DNA of 64,000 nucleotides from PALSA-555 sp035468285 (GTDB lineage Bacteria > Actinomycetota > Acidimicrobiia > IMCC26256 > PALSA-555). Position 1 is the first letter of the stretch; every line of letters starts with the position of its first letter. The position numbers were made by a program, and so were the translations under genes. The stretch is taken from the NCBI GenBank assembly GCA_035468285.1, contig DATISY010000007.1:1-64000 (forward strand). Reading direction: 5' to 3'. Below, piece by piece: positions 57,723-64,000 of the stretch. The notes beneath the pieces were generated by a model, which had not been told where the DNA came from, searched no databases, and worked only from the letters and a program-made list of their open reading frames with translations.

Positions 57723-59165
57723 CTACAAGTCGATGGCCGAGAGCTCGGGGATCCAGTCCCGCGCCCGGGCGACGCACGCCCGCCAGCGTTCGCGGTCGGG
57801 TCGACCCGCCGGGAGGACCCGCTCCGACGGTGCCCACGTGGCGGCAACGGCGTCGTCGTCGGGCCAGATTCCGACGGCGAGCCCGGCCGCGAACGCCGCG
57901 CCGAGTGCGGTGGCTTCCCGCACGGGGGCGATCTCGACTGGGAGCTGCGCCGCGTCGGCGAGCGCCTGCACGAAGGTGGGGTTCGCGCTCATCCCCCCGT
58001 CGATACGCAACGCGGGGATGGTGGTGGCCGCGTCGCGTTGGGTGGCGTCGACGAGGTCAGCAGCCGTGTGCGCGATACCTTCGAGCACCGCGCGCACGAC
58101 GTGCGCGGCTGTCGTCCCCCGCGTCAGCCCGAGGAGCGTTCCGCGGGCCCCGTAGTCCCAGAAGGGAGTGGCGATCCCGAGCAGTGCGGGAACGAACCAC
58201 ACGTCGCCACTGTCGGGGCAGCGGGACGCGACGTCGTGGGACGCCGCCGCATCCGGGATGAGCCCGAGGTCGTCGCGCAGCCACTCCACGTTCGCTCCCG
58301 CCGCGAGCATGATGGCCTCGAGACCCCACGTGTCGGCCCCGTCGACGCGGCGGGTCACGATCGGGAAGGTGCCCGCCGGTCCCCGGTCGAAACGAGGCCG
58401 GTCGGGTCCGACGACGATGTCGAGCATCGCTCCGGTCCCGAACGTGATCTTGGCGTCACCGGGCCGGACGCAGCCTTGCCCGAGCAGCGAGGCTTGCTGG
58501 TCGCCGAGCAGCCCACCGATGGGCGGGGCCCCGGGTAGGGCTCGGGCCTCGCCGACCATCCCGGCGGAATCGACGACGGTCGGCAGCACGGCCGGTGGGA
58601 TCTGCAGCGCCGCCAGCGTGGGCTCCGACCAGTCGTCGTCGTCCCGGGTCCGCAGGCCGGTGAGAGCGGCGTTCGACGCGTCGGTGACGTGCAGCGCCCC
58701 TGACGAGAGCGTCCAGGCGACCCAGGCGTCGACGGTCCCGAAGCACAGGTCGCGGCCGCGCTCGGTCTGGCTGAGGAGCCACTCGAGCTTCGTGGCCGAG
58801 TGGTTCGGGGCGACGCGGATGCCCTCGGCCTGGAGCTCGAGGCACCGACCCACGGTGCGCAGGTCCTGCCAGCCGATCCCCGGTCCGACTGGCACGCCGC
58901 TCGCGCGGTCCCACAGCACGGCCGAGCCGCGCTGGTTTGCCACGCCGACCGCCGCGACGGGGCCGTGTCGCTCCAGCGCCGCCCGGGCGACGGTGAGCAC
59001 GACCTCGGCCATCACCGCGGGGTCGAACTCGACCAGCCCGGGGGTCGGCGACGACGGCAGGAGCGGCTCGCGGTGCTCGCCGACGAGTCGCGCCCGGGTG
59101 TCGACCACCGCCGCCCGCACCGAGGAGGTGCCGACATCGACGACCAGCACCCGCTCCGAGGTCAT
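57723..59165 (-). CDS. FGGY-family carbohydrate kinase (glycerol-kinase-like)
   Basis: 480 residues from ATG 59165. The actin-like fold motifs are LVVDVGTSSVRAAVVD at the start, IGWQDLRT, GGLLGDQQASLLGQG, KITFGTGAMLDI and IDGGMSANPTFVQALAD. GDQQASLLGQG resembles glycerol kinase. It lies 28 bases after the alkyl-DHAP-synthase-like gene and is probably co-transcribed; glycerol, dihydroxyacetone or another polyol could be the substrate. Confidence 0.87.
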   Translation of the reverse strand: MTSERVLVVDVGTSSVRAAVVDTRARLVGEHREPLLPSSPTPGLVEFDPAVMAEVVLTVARAALERHGPVAAVGVANQRGSAVLWDRASGVPVGPGIGWQDLRTVGRCLELQAEGIRVAPNHSATKLEWLLSQTERGRDLCFGTVDAWVAWTLSSGALHVTDASNAALTGLRTRDDDDWSEPTLAALQIPPAVLPTVVDSAGMVGEARALPGAPPIGGLLGDQQASLLGQGCVRPGDAKITFGTGAMLDIVVGPDRPRFDRGPAGTFPIVTRRVDGADTWGLEAIMLAAGANVEWLRDDLGLIPDAAASHDVASRCPDSGDVWFVPALLGIATPFWDYGARGTLLGLTRGTTAAHVVRAVLEGIAHTAADLVDATQRDAATTIPALRIDGGMSANPTFVQALADAAQLPVEIAPVREATALGAAFAAGLAVGIWPDDDAVAATWAPSERVLPAGRPDRERWRACVARARDWIPELSAIDL

Positions 59166-59193
59166 CCGAGCGTGCCGGGGCGCTGGGGCGAGG

Positions 59194-60708
59194 TCAGGGC
59201 CACGCCGGTGAGGGCCCGAACGCCGAAGGGAGCCCGAGCTTGCCGGGGTTGAGGATCCCGCGCGGGTCGAGCGCGCCCTTGACGTCGGCGAGCACACCGA
59301 ACCCGGCCCCGAGCGCGTCGGCCACGAAACGGGCCCGGTTCAACCCGACCCCATGATGGTGACTGAGGCTCCCGCCGTGCTCCAGGACCGCACGGGTCCC
59401 GGCGTCCCACGCGGCGCGGTAGTACGCCTCGCGTTCCGTCGCTGCCGGCTGGCCCGCAAACGTGAAGTAGAGGCAAGCCCCATCCGCGTAGGAATGGGAC
59501 TGGTGCGCCGACGCGACGGCCGTCCCCGGGACCGAGAGCAGCGCGGCTGTTGCGGCGTCGTAGATCGCGGGTAGGTCCCGCCAGCGCGCCGCGATCTCCA
59601 TGGTGTCGACCACGAACCCACGCTGGATCAGGGCTTCGAGAGCGGAGACGTCGTTGCGGTGCTCAAGCCAGCGGTCCACGAGCGCGGCGTCGAGCGGCAC
59701 CGCGTCGCGGCACTCCTCACCGACCACCGCGAGGACGGCGTCGACCATGGTGGCGTCACCCTCGTCGAGGACCAGGAGCGGATGCAGACCCTCGGTCTGG
59801 AAGTTGCGTCGCCCTTCCAGCTCGTCGTACAGGCGGACGACCGCGGGCGTCGCGTCGCGTTGCAGTATCCGGCGGCAGGCGTCGAGCCCGGCCGGGAAGG
59901 AGGGGAAGCCCCATGCCGCCGTGCGCGTAGCCGGCGGGGTGCGGTGCAGCCGCAACCGCGCCGAGGTGATCACGCCGAGGGTGCCTTCGCTCCCGACGAA
60001 CAGCTGGGTCAGGTCGGGTCCGACGGCGGCGCGGGGCGCGCCGCCCGTCCGGACGTGCTGTCCATCGGCGAGGACGACGTCGAGGCCGACGACGATGTCC
60101 TCGATCTTGCCGTACCGGGTGGAGTACTGCCCCGCCCCGCGGCAGGCCAGCCAGCCACCGACCGTGGACAGCGCCACCGACTGGGGCCAGTGGCCGACCG
60201 TGACGCCATGGTCGGTGCGGAGCTCGTCCTCGAGGACATCGCCGAAGGTGCCGGCGCGCACGTCGAGGACCATCGAGTCGTGGTCGACGGCGACGATGCC
60301 GTGCAAGCCGCAGACATCGAGGACGACGCCGCCGTGGACTGGGACGCTCGCGCCGCACACGCCGCTGCGTCCGGCGGCGGTCGTCACCGGGATCCGGTCC
60401 TCGTTGCAGACCTGCAGGACCCCACGCAGCTCGTCGACGGTGTTCGGGCGCGCCACGGCGGCAGCGAGGGCCGCCACCTGGTGATCCAACGCCCAGATCA
60501 TCGCCAATGGCCACCAGTCGCGGCTCGCCTCGCGCAGTGCCGCCGGCTCGGTCACGACGGTCGCGCAGGCCGACCGGAGCCGGGTGAGGGTCGCGTCCGA
60601 CATCGCGACCTGCGGGACGCGCAGGTGCGCCGTGACGACCGGCGGATCGTCGGTCTCGGGCCCGAACGCGATCGGGGGGGTCGGTACGCCACGCCGAGCC
60701 TCGGGCAC
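59194..60708 (-). CDS. Alkyl-DHAP-synthase-like FAD-linked oxidase
   Basis: 504 residues with a GTG start six bases after a TAGGGT box. The FAD-binding PCMH domain has VTTAAGRSGVCGAS, GHWPQSVALSTVGGWLACRG and GSEGTLGVIT. The C-terminal SHHHGVGLNRARF is the His-rich active-site motif of alkyldihydroxyacetonephosphate synthase. It could make ether lipids or act on glycerol/lactate-like acids. glpD and a glycerol-kinase-like gene flank it. Confidence 0.88.
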   Translation of the reverse strand: MPEARRGVPTPPIAFGPETDDPPVVTAHLRVPQVAMSDATLTRLRSACATVVTEPAALREASRDWWPLAMIWALDHQVAALAAAVARPNTVDELRGVLQVCNEDRIPVTTAAGRSGVCGASVPVHGGVVLDVCGLHGIVAVDHDSMVLDVRAGTFGDVLEDELRTDHGVTVGHWPQSVALSTVGGWLACRGAGQYSTRYGKIEDIVVGLDVVLADGQHVRTGGAPRAAVGPDLTQLFVGSEGTLGVITSARLRLHRTPPATRTAAWGFPSFPAGLDACRRILQRDATPAVVRLYDELEGRRNFQTEGLHPLLVLDEGDATMVDAVLAVVGEECRDAVPLDAALVDRWLEHRNDVSALEALIQRGFVVDTMEIAARWRDLPAIYDAATAALLSVPGTAVASAHQSHSYADGACLYFTFAGQPAATEREAYYRAAWDAGTRAVLEHGGSLSHHHGVGLNRARFVADALGAGFGVLADVKGALDPRGILNPGKLGLPSAFGPSPAWP

Positions 60709-60714
60709 GGCCGG

Positions 60715-60720
60715 ACCCTA
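60715..60720 (-). promoter_or_regulatory. -10 element of the flavoprotein gene
   Basis: TAGGGT on the minus strand ends six bases before GTG 60708, in the 64-base space after glpD. Confidence 0.45.
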
Positions 60721-60772
60721 ACGGGTGTGGATCCGTCGGCCCATCGGGCCGCGGTGGCGCCCCGGTGGCCGG

Positions 60773-62422
60773 TTACGCGCCGAGCGACGCGTCGAGCGCT
60801 GATTCGGGGAGCTCGCCCGCGGCGCGTTCCCGGTCGCATGCCTGCCGGAACCCGTCGATCTCGTGTCGCGCCCGGGTGGCGTCCCAGCCCAGCTCGGGCC
60901 CGATGAGCCGGGCGACGTGGTCCGCGGCGGCCCGGGCCGCGTCGCGGGCCAGGAGCCGGGACCGGGTGCGCCGGGCCAGGACGTCGTCGAGGGTGCGGGC
61001 CATCTCGTGGCGGGCGGCGTGGATCGCCTCGGCCCCGACGTACGGCAGTCCGGGGACGAGCGGCTCCCGCCATGCCGGGTTCTCCCGCATGAGGGCCAGG
61101 ACAGCCTCGGCTTCGGTCCCGTACCGTCCCGCGAGGTGCTCGTGGAGACTGGCGGGCTCCGCCGTCGGGGGCGGCCGCTGGAACCCGTCGGCGCCGGCGA
61201 GCTGGAGCCGCTTCGTCCGGGCACGTCGTCGCTTCCCCAGCAGCCGACCAACCTGGTCGATCGTGTCGGACGCCATGCGCCGGTAGGTGGTGAGCTTCCC
61301 GCCGGTGACGGTGATGACCCCGCTGGTGGAGACGCGCACGCCGTGGCGGCGCGACAGGTCCGCGGTCCGCTCGTTCGCCGCGCGGGCGAGGAGGGGCCGC
61401 AGCCCGGCCCACGTGCCGGTGATGTCGGCGGTCGACACCGGCTCGCTGATGGCCCGGTTCAGGGCCTTCAGCAGGTACTCGATATCCGCCGGGGTGCACT
61501 GCGGATCGTCGATCGAGCCGTCGTAGTCGGTGTCGGTCGTCCCGACGTAGGTGAAGTCTCCCCACGGGACGACGAACACGGACCGGCGGTCCTTGGGGAC
61601 CGGGACAATCGCGGCGATCTCGTTGCGGACCTTCGACCACGGGACGACGATGTGGACCCCCTTGGCTGGACGGATCGACGCGGGTTGGGCGCCCTCGTCG
61701 AGGGCGCGGATCCCGTCGGACCAGACGCCGGTCGCGTTCACCACCGTGCGGGCCCGAATCTCGAACTCGGCCTCGTCGGCGCGGACCCGTGCGCCGGTGA
61801 CCGCACCGGCGGGACCCTTCAGCAAGCCGACGACTTGGACCCCGTTCGCGACCGCCGCGCCGTGCGCCGCCGCGGTACGGGCCAGGCAGAGCGTCAGGCG
61901 GGCGTCGTCGGCCTGGGCGTCGTAATAGAGGTACGCCGACGCGACATTGGCGGCTCGCAACGTCGGCATGAGCGCCAGTGCCCGGTCCCGGTCGACGCGC
62001 TGGTGGGCCTTGTGGATCCGGAGTCCCCCGGTCAGGTCGTACATCCACATCGCCGCACCCATCGCCCGCGCCACCCGACGGTCGATGAGACCGTCCTTGG
62101 CCAGGATCGGGATGAGGAACGGCAGGACCCGCACCAGATGGGGCGCGTTGCGCAACGCCAGCTGGCGTTCGGCGAGGCCCTCGTAGACCAGCCCGAACTC
62201 CCGCTGCTGGAGGTACCGGATGCCGCCGTGCACCAGCTTCGAGGACTTCGAGGACGTCCCCGAGGCGAAGTCGTCCCGCTCGACCAGGGCGGTCCGGAGG
62301 CCGCGGGACGCCGCGTCGAGGGCGCAGCCCGCCCCGGTGATGCCGCCGCCGACCACCAGCACGTCGAACGGCTCGTCGGCGAGGCGGCCCAGCGCCTCGG
62401 TCCGGTCGAATCGGGGTAGCAC
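60773..62422 (-). CDS. glpD: Glycerol-3-phosphate dehydrogenase (FAD)
   Basis: Oxidises glycerol-3-phosphate to DHAP at the membrane, passing electrons to quinone. The FAD loop is VLVVGGGITGAGCALDAASR, followed by FASGTSSKSSKLVHGGIRYL, DYDGSIDDPQCTPADIEYLL and a C-terminal domain. 549 residues. GTG 62422 follows a TAACCT box by six bases. Linked genes on the same strand handle DHAP-like and polyol substrates. Confidence 0.95.
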   Translation of the reverse strand: MLPRFDRTEALGRLADEPFDVLVVGGGITGAGCALDAASRGLRTALVERDDFASGTSSKSSKLVHGGIRYLQQREFGLVYEGLAERQLALRNAPHLVRVLPFLIPILAKDGLIDRRVARAMGAAMWMYDLTGGLRIHKAHQRVDRDRALALMPTLRAANVASAYLYYDAQADDARLTLCLARTAAAHGAAVANGVQVVGLLKGPAGAVTGARVRADEAEFEIRARTVVNATGVWSDGIRALDEGAQPASIRPAKGVHIVVPWSKVRNEIAAIVPVPKDRRSVFVVPWGDFTYVGTTDTDYDGSIDDPQCTPADIEYLLKALNRAISEPVSTADITGTWAGLRPLLARAANERTADLSRRHGVRVSTSGVITVTGGKLTTYRRMASDTIDQVGRLLGKRRRARTKRLQLAGADGFQRPPPTAEPASLHEHLAGRYGTEAEAVLALMRENPAWREPLVPGLPYVGAEAIHAARHEMARTLDDVLARRTRSRLLARDAARAAADHVARLIGPELGWDATRARHEIDGFRQACDRERAAGELPESALDASLGA

Positions 62423-62428
62423 GACGTC

Positions 62429-62434
62429 AGGTTA
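62429..62434 (-). promoter_or_regulatory. -10 element of glpD
   Basis: TAACCT on the minus strand ends six bases before GTG 62422. Confidence 0.45.
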
Positions 62435-62464
62435 CCGGCGGGTAGGGATGGGTCCGGGGGCTGT

Positions 62465-62812
62465 TCACGCCACCGTGCCAGGCTCGCCCCCGTCAGTGAC
62501 GACGTCGTGGCCGGCGGCGGCCCACGCCTGCATGCCGCCGGCAAGATTCGCGGCGTCGTAGCCCGCCTGGCGCAAGGCGGTGGTCACCCGTGCCGACCGG
62601 GCCCCTGAGCGGCACACCACGACGACCGGGCGGTCCCGCGTCAGCTCGTCCTGACGGGCCGGGAGATCCCCCATCGGGATCCAGACCGCCGCCGGCGCGT
62701 GCCCGCTGTCCCATTCGTCGGGTTCACGGATGTCGAGGAGGATCGCGCCGGTTTCGGCACGCTGACTGGCCTCGTCGGGGTCGACGGCCGGCACCCGCGC
62801 GGTTGCGCTCAC
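62465..62812 (-). CDS. Single-domain rhodanese-like protein
   Basis: 115 residues. The pattern AILLDIREPDEWDSGHAPAA and VVVCRSGARSARVT, with an active-site Cys, marks a rhodanese fold able to carry a persulfide. GTG 62812 follows gggagg. It lies just upstream of glpD on the same strand. The sulfur acceptor is unknown. Confidence 0.92.
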   Translation of the reverse strand: MSATARVPAVDPDEASQRAETGAILLDIREPDEWDSGHAPAAVWIPMGDLPARQDELTRDRPVVVVCRSGARSARVTTALRQAGYDAANLAGGMQAWAAAGHDVVTDGGEPGTVA

Positions 62813-62936
62813 GCCGCGAGCCTCCCACCCCGACCGGGGCTCAGAAAGTCGGGAGATCGCTCAAGTTCTTTGGGGAGGGGGCCGAGATACTGACGGCGGC
62901 GGGGCGCAACACATCGAACGGACCTAAGGACGGGCG

Positions 62937-63653
62937 ATGGGGAGCACCTCCCTGGGCAAGCAGCGAGCGGACCGGCGAAGCCACCGCAACGGCGCGGTGT
63001 GCCGGTTCCTCGCCGCGCTCGGCGCCAGCATCATTCTCGGGTTCGGGGTCGGCGCACCGATCGCGGCGGCGCAGACACGGTCGGTCCCCCGTCACGGCGG
63101 CGGCGGCGGCCGATCCGACGAGACCGAGCGGCTCCGCGTCCAGGTGGACCGGCTCGTCGACCGGGTCCGGGCCGAGCGCCGCCAGCACGAGCAGCGGACC
63201 CAGACCGAAACCCAACTCCCGGCGATCCAGACACCGCCCGTGACCCCGCCTGTCGTGCAGCCCTCCCCGCCGCGGCCCGTGTCGCCGCCGCCGGTGGTCG
63301 TGCCCAGCATCATCGGGACGGTTCCCGTCGGCGCGACCGCCCCTGCCACGGTGACCGCGCGCCCGCCGGGCGCGCCCCCCGGGACCCCCGCTGGCGCCGC
63401 CGCCGCCAGCGGCGCCCCCGCGGCGGTCTCACCCCAGGGCGTGGTGCCAACTCCACCTGCAGCCGCGCCGAGGACGGCGCCGCGCAGCGCGGTCGCCCGC
63501 GCGTTGCGAACGGCGCGCTCCTACAGCGTGTTGCTCGCGCTTGCTGCCGCGGTGCTGGCGTTCCTCATGATCCAGGGCCGCGTCGACCGGCGCGACCCAC
63601 GAATTCTCGGCGCACCGGCCGAAGACCGGCTGCCGTTCCGAGACTTCGAGTGA
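62937..63653 (+). CDS. Pro/Ala-rich secreted or surface protein
   Basis: 238 residues. A basic N-terminus and a hydrophobic stretch ending IAAAQ (about 22-46) look like a signal peptide. A short charged coiled-coil region (60-90) is followed by a Pro-rich segment (95-175) and one transmembrane helix near 196-212, then a short tail. This suggests an exported, membrane-tethered protein with an extended linker. No family is recognised. The stop overlaps the next GTG. Confidence 0.7.
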   Translation: MGSTSLGKQRADRRSHRNGAVCRFLAALGASIILGFGVGAPIAAAQTRSVPRHGGGGGRSDETERLRVQVDRLVDRVRAERRQHEQRTQTETQLPAIQTPPVTPPVVQPSPPRPVSPPPVVVPSIIGTVPVGATAPATVTARPPGAPPGTPAGAAAASGAPAAVSPQGVVPTPPAAAPRTAPRSAVARALRTARSYSVLLALAAAVLAFLMIQGRVDRRDPRILGAPAEDRLPFRDFE

Positions 63654-64000
63654 GCGCGGTCACGCTCGACGATTCCCAACCGGCGGTACAGAACCGGCTC
63701 GCCGTCCTCCAGCTGGTGCGGGTCGCGCTCGCCGCGGCGGTGATGGGGCTCCCCGCCCTGGTCGGTTCGCCCGGGGCGCCGCTCGCCGTGCCGTTGGCGT
63801 ACCTGCTCGTCGTGGGCGCGGCCGAGCTCGCCCGGCGCCGGTTCAGCCGAATGGCGCCTCGGCTCCTCTCCGCCCTCGTGCTCGTCGACGGGGCGTTCCT
63901 CGCCGCGGCCATCCTGCTCACGGGGGGGAACGAGAGCAGCCCTCTGCTGTTCCTCGCGTTTCTCGAAGTTGTCGCGGTGACGCTGCTCGCCTCCCACCGC
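63650..64000 (+). CDS. Membrane protein, N-terminal part (window edge)
   Basis: The GTG overlaps the previous stop (GTGA) and 117 codons run open to the end of the window. At least four hydrophobic helices are seen (about 19-37, 42-58, 71-90, 97-114), with charged connections such as ELARRRFSRMAPR and a TGGNESSP loop. The arrangement resembles the membrane sensor region of histidine kinases or cyclic-nucleotide enzymes, but the output domain is outside the window, so this is inference. Confidence 0.65.
   Translation, partial: MSAVTLDDSQPAVQNRLAVLQLVRVALAAAVMGLPALVGSPGAPLAVPLAYLLVVGAAELARRRFSRMAPRLLSALVLVDGAFLAAAILLTGGNESSPLLFLAFLEVVAVTLLASHR

Overview
The window comes from a GC-rich (roughly 70 %) bacterial chromosome that is almost completely coding. 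No tRNA, rRNA, insertion sequence, phage gene or CRISPR array was seen, and no gene-free gap exceeds 300 bases. Gene content and order suggest an actinobacterium, plausibly of the Acidimicrobiia. The evidence is the secY-adk-map-infA-rpmJ-rpsM-rpsK-rpsD-rpoA-rplQ-truA order, a GuaB3-type IMPDH-related protein beside guaA, PspA, a GlpD/alkyl-DHAP-synthase-like/FGGY-kinase group, and many GTG/TTG starts and TGATG or GTGA start/stop overlaps. The class assignment is inference; the phylum-level call is firmer.

Layout. (1) 1-12952, plus strand: end of rplV, then rpsC to rplO, secY, adk, map, infA, rpmJ, rpsM, rpsK, rpsD, rpoA, rplQ and truA, i.e. the S10/spc/alpha operons. (2) 12963-14474, minus: an alkaline-phosphatase-superfamily hydrolase whose conserved segments appear in permuted order. 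(3) 14619-29441, plus: rplM-rpsI, then cell-wall and metabolite-repair genes (glmM, a 1147-residue GlmS-like protein, acpS, nnr, a CBS protein, alr), a hydrolase, a P1 peptidase, a family-4 uracil-DNA glycosylase, the t6A genes tsaE-tsaB-rimI-tsaD, and groES behind a CIRCE operator. groEL does not follow. (4) 29496-39514: acyl-CoA ligase (minus), CoA-type NUDIX hydrolase, glucosaminidase lipoprotein, guaB3-guaA, class I aldolase, dtd and a UvrD/PcrA helicase. (5) 39551-50030: a Rieske-like membrane protein (minus), a lone B12-binding mutase subunit, sucC-sucD, small membrane proteins, purN-purH-folD, icd, a J-domain protein and mdh. (6) 50076-57584: TMEM175-type channel, PspA, a CbxX-type AAA ATPase, hydrolase, an unrecognised protein coupled to a MOSC protein, a DUF1214-type protein and a sulfotransferase. 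(7) 57723-62812, minus: rhodanese, glpD, alkyl-DHAP-synthase-like flavoprotein and FGGY kinase. (8) 62937-64000: a Pro-rich surface protein and the start of a membrane protein.

The genes form a growth core of translation, protein export, peptidoglycan precursor supply, tRNA modification, purine synthesis and TCA-cycle enzymes, followed by a more accessory lipid and stress section.

The most unusual items are the oversized GlmS-like protein, the phosphodiesterase with apparently circularly permuted motifs, the recurring TAnnnT box 6-9 bases before 13 start codons (probable leaderless transcripts, two from face-to-face promoters), a tiny coupled ORF between rplR and rpsE, and oppositely charged tails on the neighbouring uL22 and uS3.
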